The notes beneath the pieces were generated by a model. The model was not told the DNA's origin and ran no database searches. It saw only the letters and a program-made list of their open reading frames with translations. Positions 25,392-34,342 of a stretch of 49,046 nt of DNA are shown in pieces (position 1 is the stretch's first letter; each line of letters starts with the position of its first letter). The position numbers and the translations under genes are program-made. The stretch covers positions 1 through 49,046 of the forward strand of contig JAZNBG010000027.1 of the NCBI GenBank assembly GCA_045586925.1, given 5' to 3'. This DNA comes from SIG440 sp045586925. Lineage in GTDB: Bacteria > Bacillota > Clostridia > Monoglobales > Monoglobaceae.

Positions 25392-26732
25392 TTAAACCTT
25401 GCTGCCCTTTTGGTCTTTTTCGCCTTTTTCACGAACGATAAACTTGATGGGAGTTCCACGGAAACCAAAGGCGGCTCTGATTTTATTTTCAAGATACCTG
25501 ATATATGAATAGTGTGCAAGGTCTGAATTATTTACAAACAAAACAAACGTGGGCGGTTTAACCGATGCCTGTGTTCCATAGTAAATTTTAAGACGTTTAC
25601 CCTTGTCTGAGGGTGGCTGAACCATTGCGATTGCATCATTGATAACGTCGTTAAGCAAGCCTGTTGAAATACGTTTTTTGTTTTCTTCAACAGCTAAATC
25701 AGCCATTTCAAAAAGGTCATCAACGCGCTGTCCGGTTTTTGCAGAAATAAATATGGATTCTGCATACATCATAAAGTTAAAGCCCTCTAAAAGCCTGTCT
25801 TTGAAATTCTTCATAGTGTTGGTTTCTTTTTCGACCAAATCCCATTTGTTGACAGCAAAAACTGCAGCCTTGCCTTGCTCGTGAACATATCCTGCAATTT
25901 TGGTGTCCTGCTCGGTAACGCCTTCTGTTGCATCAATCATAATCACGCAAACATCAGCACGGTCAATGGAAGTAAGAGCACGGACAACGCTATAACGCTC
26001 GACATCCTCGTCAATTTTGCCGCGCTTACGCATACCTGCTGTATCAATTATGACATATTTTTTGCCGTTTCGTTCCAAACGGCTGTCGATGGCATCACGG
26101 GTTGTGCCTGCAATGTCGCTGACAATAACACGGTCTTCACCCAATATACGGTTTACAAGTGATGATTTGCCTGCATTTGGTTTGCCAACGATTGCTATGT
26201 GTATGACATCTTCATCCTCATCCTCGCCGTCATCCTCGGGGAAGTGTTCGGCAACCATATCCAAAAGGTCACCAACACCAAGACCGTGAATGGATGATAC
26301 CATCACAGGGTCGCCAATACCCAGATTATAGAACTCATAAGCTTCCATCGGCGGGTCGCCGGGGTTATCAACTTTGTTGCATACTAAAATTACGGGTTTG
26401 CCGCATTTTTGAAGCATAGCCGCAATATCCTTGTCAGCGGCAGTCATACCGTCACGGACGTTAACAACAAACAAAATAACATCGGCTGTGTCAATTGCTA
26501 AGTTTGCCTGATTGCGCATTTGCGAAAGAATAATATCCTTGCTGTAAGGCTCGATACCGCCGGTGTCTATAAGGGTAAATTCTTTGCCCAGCCATTCTGC
26601 ATCTGCATAGATACGGTCACGGGTGATGCCGGGTGTATCTTCAACAATGGCAATCCTTTTACCTGAAATTTTATTGAATAATGTAGACTTACCCACATTG
26701 GGGCGTCCAACAATTGCTACTATCGGTTTCAT
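25392..26732 (-). CDS. der: Ribosome biogenesis GTPase Der (EngA)
   Basis: ATG 26732 (446 aa) starts immediately before VAIVGRPNVGKSTLF; the longer frame adds a non-conserved leader. Two tandem GTPase domains are present. The first has GRPNVGKS, DTGG and NKVD. The second has GKPNAGKSS, DTAGMRKRG and NKWD. An acidic linker (EDDGEDEDEDV) separates them and a KH-like domain ends the protein (PPTFVLFVNN, GFRGTPIKFI). It is required for 50S subunit maturation. It is the first gene of the minus-strand operon. Confidence 0.97.
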   Translation of the reverse strand: MKPIVAIVGRPNVGKSTLFNKISGKRIAIVEDTPGITRDRIYADAEWLGKEFTLIDTGGIEPYSKDIILSQMRNQANLAIDTADVILFVVNVRDGMTAADKDIAAMLQKCGKPVILVCNKVDNPGDPPMEAYEFYNLGIGDPVMVSSIHGLGVGDLLDMVAEHFPEDDGEDEDEDVIHIAIVGKPNAGKSSLVNRILGEDRVIVSDIAGTTRDAIDSRLERNGKKYVIIDTAGMRKRGKIDEDVERYSVVRALTSIDRADVCVIMIDATEGVTEQDTKIAGYVHEQGKAAVFAVNKWDLVEKETNTMKNFKDRLLEGFNFMMYAESIFISAKTGQRVDDLFEMADLAVEENKKRISTGLLNDVINDAIAMVQPPSDKGKRLKIYYGTQASVKPPTFVLFVNNSDLAHYSYIRYLENKIRAAFGFRGTPIKFIVREKGEKDQKGSKV

Positions 26733-26763
26733 ATTTTCACCAATCCTTTGCATAATTAAATTT

Positions 26764-26792
26764 ATTTTATCACAAAAACTGGAAAAATACAA
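26764..26792 (-). promoter_or_regulatory. Promoter of the der operon
   Basis: On the minus strand TTGTAT (26792-26787), a 17-base spacer and TAAAAT (26769-26764). Confidence 0.6.
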
Positions 26793-26800
26793 GATTTATC

Positions 26801-26829
26801 TTGATAATTTAAGTAATATGTGATATTCT
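26801..26829 (+). promoter_or_regulatory. Promoter of the NSS transporter gene
   Basis: TTGATA at 26801-26806, a 17-base spacer and TATTCT at 26824-26829, back to back with the der promoter. Confidence 0.55.
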
Positions 26830-26866
26830 TAGTGAAAGAAAAAACATATTAAGGATGGTTTTAACT

Positions 26867-28237
26867 ATGAAACAAAGAGAAAAATTTTCTTCCCGTCTGG
26901 GCTTTTTGCTTATCTCGGCGGGATGTGCAATTGGTCTTGGAAATGTTTATCGTTTCCCCATTATTACAGGGGCATATGGCGGCGCATTATTTGTACTGAT
27001 TTATATTGCATTTTTGCTTTTGCTTGGGCTTCCTATAATGACAATGGAGCTTGCAGTTGGCAGAGCAAGCCAGCGAAGCATTGCATCATCGTTTGATGTT
27101 CTTGAAAAGCCCGGTCAAAAGTGGCATTGGCTGAAATATATGGGCATTGCGGGAAATTATCTGCTTATGATGTTCTACACTGTTATTTCAGGTTGGATGC
27201 TGATATATTTCTTTAAGTATCTAAGTGGTTCAATAATGGAATTCAAGACAGCCGAGGAGCTTGGCGGGGTTTTTGGATCTGTTGTTTCAAATCAGGGTCT
27301 TTTAATTGGTTCAACTGTTGCTGTTATAATCTTTTGTTTTGGAATTTGCTCTTTAGGTCTTCAAAAGGGTGTCGAAAAGATAACTAAGGTTATGATGATT
27401 GCTCTGTTTGTTCTTCTTATAGGTCTGGCAATATATTGCTGCACCTTGGAAAATGCAGCAGAAGGTCTTAAATTCTATTTAGTTCCCTCGCTTGACGGCG
27501 TTAAGAAATCAGGCCTTATGACAGTTATTTCTGCCGCAATGGGTCAGTCCTTCTTTACACTTAGCATAGGTATTGGCTCAATTGCAATATTTGGCAGCTA
27601 TATTGACAAAAACAGGAGTCTGGCAGGAGAAGCAATCACAATTATGTCGCTTGACACTCTGGTTGCTTTAATGTCAGGGCTTATAGTTTTTCCTGCTTGC
27701 TTTACCTATAACAACGGCGTTACTGCCGATGCATCATCAGTTGGTGCAAGCTTTCTGTTTACCACTTTGTCAAGCATATTCAACAGTATGCCGGGCGGTA
27801 GAATTATTGGTACACTGTTCTTTGTATTTATGATATTTGCATCGCTTTCTACTGTTATTGCGGTGTTTGAAAATATTATGTCCTTCTGGCTGGAACTTAC
27901 ATCAATGAGCCGTCGCAAGGTTGCAATTATAAATATTGTTTTGATGATTGTTTTGTCACTTCCTTGTGTTCTGGGCTTTACAGTATGGTCAGATTTTCAG
28001 CTTTTCGGCAAAGGTATAATGGATTTAGAGGATTACACTGTGTCTAACATCCTGCTCCCTGTAGGAAGTCTTATGTATGTTCTTTTCTGTACAATGCGTT
28101 ATGGCTGGGGCTGGGACAAATATTTTGCTGAGGTAAACAGCGGAACAGGTCTTAAACTTCCAAAGTGGCTGAAGCCGTATATGAAATATGTTTTGCCGCT
28201 TGTTATAATTGCTGTATTGATAATGTCGGTGTTTTAA
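26867..28237 (+). CDS. Sodium-dependent neurotransmitter symporter family (SNF/NSS) transporter
   Basis: ATG 26867 follows TTAAGGA at a suitable distance; an ATG at 26855 lies in that site. The 456-residue product has about 11-12 transmembrane helices. The TM1 signature with unwound glycines, CAIGLGNVYRFPIITGAYGGALF, and the TM2 motif GLPIMTMELAVGR are typical of LeuT-fold prokaryotic NSS proteins such as LeuT/MhsT. These import amino acids such as hydrophobic or aromatic ones with Na+. The true substrate is unknown. It is monocistronic and followed by a terminator. Confidence 0.92.
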   Translation: MKQREKFSSRLGFLLISAGCAIGLGNVYRFPIITGAYGGALFVLIYIAFLLLLGLPIMTMELAVGRASQRSIASSFDVLEKPGQKWHWLKYMGIAGNYLLMMFYTVISGWMLIYFFKYLSGSIMEFKTAEELGGVFGSVVSNQGLLIGSTVAVIIFCFGICSLGLQKGVEKITKVMMIALFVLLIGLAIYCCTLENAAEGLKFYLVPSLDGVKKSGLMTVISAAMGQSFFTLSIGIGSIAIFGSYIDKNRSLAGEAITIMSLDTLVALMSGLIVFPACFTYNNGVTADASSVGASFLFTTLSSIFNSMPGGRIIGTLFFVFMIFASLSTVIAVFENIMSFWLELTSMSRRKVAIINIVLMIVLSLPCVLGFTVWSDFQLFGKGIMDLEDYTVSNILLPVGSLMYVLFCTMRYGWGWDKYFAEVNSGTGLKLPKWLKPYMKYVLPLVIIAVLIMSVF

Positions 28238-28248
28238 GATTAATTATT

Positions 28249-28276
28249 GAGGTGTTGCACAGTCAACGCCTCTTTT
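28249..28276 (+). terminator. Terminator after the NSS transporter
   Basis: GAGGTGTTG/CAACGCCTC stem with a six-base loop and TTTT. Confidence 0.75.
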
Positions 28277-28338
28277 ACTTTGTGTGAGGTTTAAAGGACA
28301 CCAAATTATATATACTAACAAAAAGGAGAGTGATAAAT

Positions 28339-29607
28339 ATGGCAGACAGAATGTATTTATGTATTGATTTAAAGAGTTTTTATGCATCGGTTGAATGTGT
28401 AGAACGCGGCCTTGACCCGATGGCAACCAACCTTATTGTTGCAGACCCCGAACGTTCGGATAAAACAATCTGTCTTGCCGTAACCCCTGCAATGAAGGCA
28501 CTTGGAGTAAAAAACCGATGCCGTGTTTTTGAAATTCCCCCAGCTATTGATTATATTATTGCAGAACCCAGAATGCAAAAATATATTGATTATGCTGCAG
28601 AAATCTATGCAATTTATCTTAGCTTTGTATCGAAAGACGATATACACGTTTATTCCATTGACGAGGTGTTTATTGATGTGACAGATTATCTTGCTATGTA
28701 CAGAATGACCGCCAAGGAACTGGGTGTTGCAATAATGGAGGAGGTTTATAAAAAGCTGGGTATACGGGCAACCTGCGGTATTGGTACAAATCTGTATCTG
28801 GCAAAGGTAGCCCTTGATATTACGGCAAAGCACGCAAAAGATTTTGTGGGTTTTCTTAATGAGGAATTATACAGAAAAACCTTGTGGCAACACCGACCGA
28901 TAACGGATTTCTGGCGTATAGGCAGGGGCACTGCAAGACAGCTTGAGGCTATGGGTATATACGATATGAAGGGTATAACACGCGTATCCGAAGATGTTCT
29001 GTACAATAAATTCGGCATTGATGCCGAACTTCTTATAGACCACGCCTGGGGCAGAGAAACAACCACAATGGCAGATATTAAGAATTACCAACCAAAGACC
29101 AATTGCCTTACAAGCGGTCAGGTGCTTATGCGGGACTATACCTTTGAGGAGGGCAAACTTATCGTAAAGGAAATGATGGATTTACTTTGTCTTGATATGG
29201 TTGAAAAAGGGCTTGTCACAAAATCGCTGACGCTTCATATAGGATATTCAAATTCACTTAAAATTCAGCCCGCTCACGGAAGTATCTCTCCCGATATAGC
29301 CACTAATGCAGACAGTATTCTTGTGCCATTGATTGCCAATTTGTACAGCAGGATTGCCGACCCGCGATTTACTGTGAGAAGGATAAATATATCCTGTAAT
29401 AATGTTACTGCAAAGCAGCAATACGAGCAGCTGAGTATGTTTGATGATTTTGATAAACTGGATAAAAACAGCAGAATTCAAAAGGCGGTAATAAAGATAA
29501 AAAAACAGTTTGGCAAAAATGCGGTTTTTAAAGGAATGGATTTAGAAGAAAGTGCAACAACTCTTGAGAGAAATAAGCAGATAGGAGGGCACAAAAGTGG
29601 CGAATAA
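28339..29607 (+). CDS. Y-family (UmuC/UvrX-type) DNA polymerase
   Basis: ATG 28339 follows AAAGGAGAG; a GTG at 28330 is too close. The 422-residue protein shows the Y-family palm: CIDLKSFYASVE (first metal Asp) and HVYSIDEVFIDV (second Asp-Glu pair), helix-hairpin-helix elements, and a little-finger domain. It performs error-prone lesion bypass. It most resembles the Firmicute UvrX/UmuC branch rather than DinB, because a YolD-like gene overlaps its 3' end, which is the usual pairing. No clear LexA box was found upstream. Confidence 0.92.
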   Translation: MADRMYLCIDLKSFYASVECVERGLDPMATNLIVADPERSDKTICLAVTPAMKALGVKNRCRVFEIPPAIDYIIAEPRMQKYIDYAAEIYAIYLSFVSKDDIHVYSIDEVFIDVTDYLAMYRMTAKELGVAIMEEVYKKLGIRATCGIGTNLYLAKVALDITAKHAKDFVGFLNEELYRKTLWQHRPITDFWRIGRGTARQLEAMGIYDMKGITRVSEDVLYNKFGIDAELLIDHAWGRETTTMADIKNYQPKTNCLTSGQVLMRDYTFEEGKLIVKEMMDLLCLDMVEKGLVTKSLTLHIGYSNSLKIQPAHGSISPDIATNADSILVPLIANLYSRIADPRFTVRRINISCNNVTAKQQYEQLSMFDDFDKLDKNSRIQKAVIKIKKQFGKNAVFKGMDLEESATTLERNKQIGGHKSGE

Positions 29608-29935
29608 ACCAAGAATGAAGATGTCTGCATCCGACCGTGCAAAACAGTTTATGCCATTTTCGGCATTGAAGGGTTTAGATGAAGCTTTACGTGAAAAGGA
29701 ACGTGTGATTGTCGAAAAAACCGAACTGTCCGAGGAGAGTGCGGAAGATATTGCCAATACTCTTAATCTTATTGAAAAAGGAACATATGTACAGGTTGTG
29801 TATTTTGCTGACGGTGAGTATATTTCGGCAGAAGGAATGGTTACAGCATTCGACAAGGTTTTTAGAAGAATGACAGTTGTTAAAACCGAGATTGAATTTG
29901 ATGATATTTACAGGCTTGATATAAAGTCATACTGA
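29597..29935 (+). CDS. YolD-like protein, partner of the Y-family polymerase
   Basis: The GTG start at 29597 overlaps the polymerase gene by 11 bases and has AGGAGGG upstream. The 112-residue protein begins with KMSASDRAKQFMPFSALKGLDEALREKE, the hallmark of YolD-like proteins, followed by a small beta-rich domain (VQVVYFADGEYISAEGMVTAFDK). These are coexpressed with UvrX-type polymerases, and their role in lesion bypass is poorly defined. Confidence 0.85.
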   Translation: MANKPRMKMSASDRAKQFMPFSALKGLDEALREKERVIVEKTELSEESAEDIANTLNLIEKGTYVQVVYFADGEYISAEGMVTAFDKVFRRMTVVKTEIEFDDIYRLDIKSY

Positions 29936-29976
29936 TTTTTCCTCAATAACAGATTGGAAATTAATTCGACAAATCA

Positions 29977-30005
29977 TTGACAACATAATTGCTTTGCGAT
30001 ATAAT
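29977..30005 (+). promoter_or_regulatory. Promoter of the heparinase-like gene
   Basis: TTGACA at 29977-29982, a 17-base spacer and TATAAT at 30000-30005, a perfect consensus. Confidence 0.75.
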
Positions 30006-30048
30006 TTAAATAGTAAAATATTACAACAAAATGAAAGGAAGAAAACCG

Positions 30049-33000
30049 ATGAAAAAAATATTTTATTCCCTGATTTTTGTGTTGCTGATGCTTTTTGGTG
30101 CAACCAATTGCATTGCAGCAGAAGAAACCTACCTTATTCACAAGAATCAAAGTTTTGATCATCATAAGGTGGGCGACAAGCCAAGTGCATTTGTATGGCA
30201 TCCCTGTAAATCTGAAGTAATTGTTGTAGACAGCGTTTACTACGATGAAGAGCCGTTGCGTCTTGCTGCCCTTAACAATGCAGAAGTTGTCAAGATTGAA
30301 AAAGACGGCAACGTTGATAACCTTGCGGCAAAGTTCAATGCTGTTGAAGCTATCAATGGCGAGTCAGCTATGGCACGTGCGCTTATTCAGTATTACCCCA
30401 TTAAAGAAAATGGTGTTATAAGCTTCTCGTTCAGAGTGGATGATTTTAATACAGATAAAATTGTTTGGTTTAACGGTAATGTTATTAAAAACCGAGATAT
30501 AAACTATGCTGACAACAATAATCTGTTTAACTTTATTAAGATAGAGGGGAATAAGATTTATTTCAATGACAGCCAGTTGATTGCCGAAGATATAAAGGCT
30601 GATACCTGGTACAGAATTGATCTTGCATTTAACCTTAAAAGCAGCGAAGGAACATTTTATTTTAACGGCAATCCAAAATCGGTTACATTGCCAAAGGAAT
30701 TGTTAAATGTTTCTGAAGTGCGCTTTGATTTTCCTGTGTCAGCCGGCAATAACGAAGGTGGCTGGTACATTGATGACCTTAGAATTTATGAAGCAGAAGA
30801 ATTGGTTGATGACGCGATAATTAATGCTCAGTGGAAGGAATTTACCGACAGCACCTTCTATACCAGCTATGAGTTTGACTCAAGCCGTCAGACTTGCTAT
30901 GACTTTATGGCATTCCTCAGAAGCAAAGGCAGACGTTTTGCAGTTATTCATACAAATAAACTATTCGACGGCAAAAAAGTAATAGAACTGCCTGTTAAGT
31001 TTACAAGTAAAGACAATAAGGTTATAGTTCCCATTCGTGCTGTTGCAGAAAGCTATGGCGCAAAGGTTGATTGGGATGATCCCACCTGGACAATAACAGT
31101 TACATATAGCGGCAAAGAGCTTAAAGTGGTTCCCGGCAAAAATAACTATTATATAAATGGTGTGTCTAAAGAATTACAAAACCCTGTGACATTGGTTGAT
31201 GGATATTCGTATATCAGGATTGATGATTTGCTCACATTCCTTGGCAAAGAATACACACTGCAGAAGGACATTCTGTGGCTTGATAATCCTGCTGAATTTA
31301 ACTGGCATATGCCCATTAATGAAAGCGGCAATGAACTTTCGGGTGCAAGCAATACTTCACTTGATGAAAATATCTACAACCGCACCTTAAGAATGTGTCT
31401 TTTTGACAGACCTTTGGATGAAGATATTGACGCTGCAATAAAAACATACAGCCCCAATAATCAGCATCCTCGTGTTGAATTTACACCTGAATCTCTTGCT
31501 CGCATAAAAGAGGGTGCAAAAACCGATAAACAGCTCCAAATGATTATCAACAACATTTTTGTATCAGCAGAAAAAATCATTGGCAAGCCCGGAGTTGAAC
31601 GTAAACTTCACGACGGCAAGCGTGCAGGATATATCGGTACAACCGGTGATTATTTGTCAAGCTTGTCAGCGGCTTATCTGCTTTCTGATGATGAGGCAAA
31701 AAAGGCGGAATATAAATCAGAAATGTGGCGTCATATTTGTCACGTTGGTGATCCCGAGCTTTTCCCCGACTGGCATATGCAGCAGAACTCTGCTCTCGGC
31801 ACTTGCGAAGGAATGTATGGTTTTGCACACGCATTTGACTGGGTTGACTGGACTCAGGAAGAAAAAGATTTTATAGTTGACATATGCAGGCGCAACGTCT
31901 TTGACCATGCACTGCACGCCTATACCTGTAACGGACACGCGTGGTATCACAGTATATGTTACGGCAATGGCAATCAGTCGCTTATTTCCAACGGCGGTGT
32001 TATGGTGGCAGCTATTGCTATGTATGATGAAGACCCCGAATACTTCCAGGATGTAATCCGTGGCGCACTTCGTGCAACCGAGGGCGGTACCATTGTATAC
32101 TTCCCTAATGGCGAATACGCAGAAGGCATCTCTTACTGGCGATATGCAGGTGGCAGATTCCCGCATGTATTCAAAACAATGCAGACATCAATGGGTACCG
32201 ACTGGGGCAGAACTGAAATTCCCGGCGTATTGGAAACTGCGACATTCCCCTTCCGTATGCGTGGTGCAACCACTGCCTATTCATTTGGTGACGGTCAGGC
32301 AGAGGATGCTATAATCCCACTTATGATGTTCTGTGCCGACCAGACCGACAACAAATCTCTCGCTCAGTACAGAAAAGATATAATGGGACAGTCAGGCTCT
32401 ATTGTGGATGTTGCCAACTGGGTGTTTGACACAGCCGAATACAAGCAGGGTCTTGATGTTTATGATGCTGATATTCATAATGTAAACAACTCGACAGTTG
32501 TTATGAAAACCGGTTGGGGCTTGGCAGATACAACAGTTGCATTCCACGGCGGCGCCTCCAATGACCCACATGGTCACTCGGGCGACCCCGGCTCGGTTCA
32601 GTTTGATATGAGCGGTGTCCGCTTTGGTATAGACCTGCCTCGTGACGAATATAACCTGCGTGACCTTGGTCACTATAACAAAAAAAGAGTTGATGAGTTC
32701 TGGCCCGATGGCTACTACCTTAGCGGCGGTTACTATTACCGTTCCAAGGGCGAGGGCCACAACACGGTTGTTGCAAACCGTCAGTATACCAACTCTCTTG
32801 ACCCCAAAACCACAAAAGCCATAGATTTGAACGGTGCAACCGAATTTATCAAAACCGAGTTTAGCGAAACTACATCCTATGCAATCCTTGATATGACAGA
32901 TACAAATGATATTTATGAATCTGCTATCCGTGGGGTTAAGCTTGATAAGGTAAACGATACAATCGAAATTCAGGACAATTTTAAGGCAAAGACCGAAACA

Positions 33001-34071
33001 GATTTCTTGTGGTCAATGCACACATATGCACAAATCGAGATTTCAGAGGACGGCAAATCTGCAATTCTTACACAGAACAACCAGAGAATTAAGGCAACAA
33101 TCATCAACAATTGTGACTACAAGTTCGAGGCCCTGCCTGCAGCCTTTGATGAAACCTACGGAACATCCGTAAAACCGCCTTTTGAAACACCAAACGTTGT
33201 ATATGGTGAAGATGACCCATTCTACATTCTTCACGGTAAAGCCTGCGATGTGCTCAGCGATGCAAGAAAGCTGGCTGTAAGAACCGAAAAGGGTGAAGAC
33301 GTTAAAAACTTTGTGCTTGCGGTAACCTTCCAGCCCTATATTGAAGGTAACACTCCTGTTCCTGAATACGTTCCGTATGAGAAGTGGGAGATCAAGGGCG
33401 TTGGACGTCAGAACCTTGAGTCAGTTACGGTTGACGGCAAGCCTCTTGATACCTTTAAACCCGACAAGTACAATTATTCAGTTCTTGTTGTTACCGAAAA
33501 ATCCGCAGTTCCTGAAATTACAGCAGTAGCTGCAGATCCGGAAGTTCAGATTGAAACAATTAAAGCAACTACCGTTCCCGGTGCTACCAATCTGATTCTA
33601 AAAAAGGACGGGGCAACCGTAGGACGGTACACATTCCTGATTACTCCAATAAATAACACCGCAAAGTTCCACAGCGACAAACAGCTTCCGATTTATTCCT
33701 ATTCTGTTTCGTCAGAGCCTCAGACACAAAACGGTGTTGCAAACCTGTTTGACGGTAATTTCGCCACAAAGTATGCAACCGATGAACAGGGCGGCAATGT
33801 AATTATGGATTTGGGCAGCGTTGTTGAGGGCAACCTTAAACTCAACATTTCTTGCCTCAGTGGTGATAAACGTACTGAAAACTTCAAGATTGAATATTCG
33901 CTTGATGGTATTGACTATACCGAGGTATTTAACGGCACAAACAGTGGTACAACAACCGGAATAGAACAGTTTGATATTGGAAACAAAGCAAGATACGTAA
34001 GAGTTAGCTTCTATGGTTCCAGCCAGGGTGCTTGGGTATCTGTAACAGAACTGTTTGTATCTAAAGAATAA
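30049..34071 (+). CDS. Secreted heparinase II/III-like polysaccharide lyase with CuAO-N and F5/8-C domains
   Basis: ATG 30049 is chosen for AAGGAAG upstream, giving 1340 residues. A signal peptide (MKKIFYSLIFVLLMLFGA...CIAA) is present. Next comes a beta-sandwich (about 30-260). A copper amine oxidase N-terminal-like domain (about 290-405: IVPIRAVAESYGAKVDWD) is a common clostridial surface-protein module. Then an alpha/alpha-toroid (about 470-785, GHAWYHSICYGNGNQ) and a heparinase II/III beta-domain with HGHSGDPGSVQFD. A linker and a carbohydrate-binding F5/8 type C domain (about 1214-1340) end the protein. No sortase or S-layer anchor is seen. It probably cleaves uronic-acid polysaccharides outside the cell. 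The gene is alone. Confidence 0.85.
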   Translation: MKKIFYSLIFVLLMLFGATNCIAAEETYLIHKNQSFDHHKVGDKPSAFVWHPCKSEVIVVDSVYYDEEPLRLAALNNAEVVKIEKDGNVDNLAAKFNAVEAINGESAMARALIQYYPIKENGVISFSFRVDDFNTDKIVWFNGNVIKNRDINYADNNNLFNFIKIEGNKIYFNDSQLIAEDIKADTWYRIDLAFNLKSSEGTFYFNGNPKSVTLPKELLNVSEVRFDFPVSAGNNEGGWYIDDLRIYEAEELVDDAIINAQWKEFTDSTFYTSYEFDSSRQTCYDFMAFLRSKGRRFAVIHTNKLFDGKKVIELPVKFTSKDNKVIVPIRAVAESYGAKVDWDDPTWTITVTYSGKELKVVPGKNNYYINGVSKELQNPVTLVDGYSYIRIDDLLTFLGKEYTLQKDILWLDNPAEFNWHMPINESGNELSGASNTSLDENIYNRTLRMCLFDRPLDEDIDAAIKTYSPNNQHPRVEFTPESLARIKEGAKTDKQLQMIINNIFVSAEKIIGKPGVERKLHDGKRAGYIGTTGDYLSSLSAAYLLSDDEAKKAEYKSEMWRHICHVGDPELFPDWHMQQNSALGTCEGMYGFAHAFDWVDWTQEEKDFIVDICRRNVFDHALHAYTCNGHAWYHSICYGNGNQSLISNGGVMVAAIAMYDEDPEYFQDVIRGALRATEGGTIVYFPNGEYAEGISYWRYAGGRFPHVFKTMQTSMGTDWGRTEIPGVLETATFPFRMRGATTAYSFGDGQAEDAIIPLMMFCADQTDNKSLAQYRKDIMGQSGSIVDVANWVFDTAEYKQGLDVYDADIHNVNNSTVVMKTGWGLADTTVAFHGGASNDPHGHSGDPGSVQFDMSGVRFGIDLPRDEYNLRDLGHYNKKRVDEFWPDGYYLSGGYYYRSKGEGHNTVVANRQYTNSLDPKTTKAIDLNGATEFIKTEFSETTSYAILDMTDTNDIYESAIRGVKLDKVNDTIEIQDNFKAKTETDFLWSMHTYAQIEISEDGKSAILTQNNQRIKATIINNCDYKFEALPAAFDETYGTSVKPPFETPNVVYGEDDPFYILHGKACDVLSDARKLAVRTEKGEDVKNFVLAVTFQPYIEGNTPVPEYVPYEKWEIKGVGRQNLESVTVDGKPLDTFKPDKYNYSVLVVTEKSAVPEITAVAADPEVQIETIKATTVPGATNLILKKDGATVGRYTFLITPINNTAKFHSDKQLPIYSYSVSSEPQTQNGVANLFDGNFATKYATDEQGGNVIMDLGSVVEGNLKLNISCLSGDKRTENFKIEYSLDGIDYTEVFNGTNSGTTTGIEQFDIGNKARYVRVSFYGSSQGAWVSVTELFVSKE

Positions 34072-34119
34072 GATAAAGACATTGCATCGTATAGTTAGTG
34101 GATAGAATTAAATATCTTG

Positions 34120-34154
34120 CATACAACCCTCCATTATTGATGGAGGGTTGTATG
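34120..34154 (+). terminator. Terminator-like perfect hairpin after the heparinase-like gene
   Basis: A 15-base arm CATACAACCCTCCAT (34120-34134) pairs exactly with 34140-34154 around TATTG. No T-run follows. Confidence 0.6.
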
Positions 34155-34164
34155 AATTATTTAT

Positions 34165-34311
34165 ATAATAGGAAATTGCGCAATTCCCTATCATATAAAA
34201 ACGATATTTAGATGCCCGTGCAAAATTTTCGGCTATGCCGAAATGCACTTGGGCAAACAAAGCGTTATTACTCCGACCGCCGCCTGCGGCGAGCGGCGTA
34301 GCCGCTTTGTT
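34165..34311. repeat. Cluster of palindromes before the MATE gene
   Basis: Three dyads occur in a row: a near-palindrome centred at 34179 (ATAGGAAATTGC/GCAATTCCCTAT), a hairpin TTTCGGC/GCCGAAA (34227-34243) nested between GCCC and GGGC, and ACAAAGCG/CGCTTTGT (34257-34264 with 34303-34310) enclosing GC-rich inner stems (GCGGC/GCCGC). The GC-rich part stands out from the AT-rich surroundings. No ORF is credible here. Confidence 0.5.
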
Positions 34312-34342
34312 CTGAATCAAAAGGAAGGATAAGGTTTACATA

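Noticed and set aside
34108..34320. Minus-strand ORF of 70 codons before the MATE gene
   Set aside because: It is made of inverted repeats and GC-rich palindromes, without RBS or plausible protein sequence.
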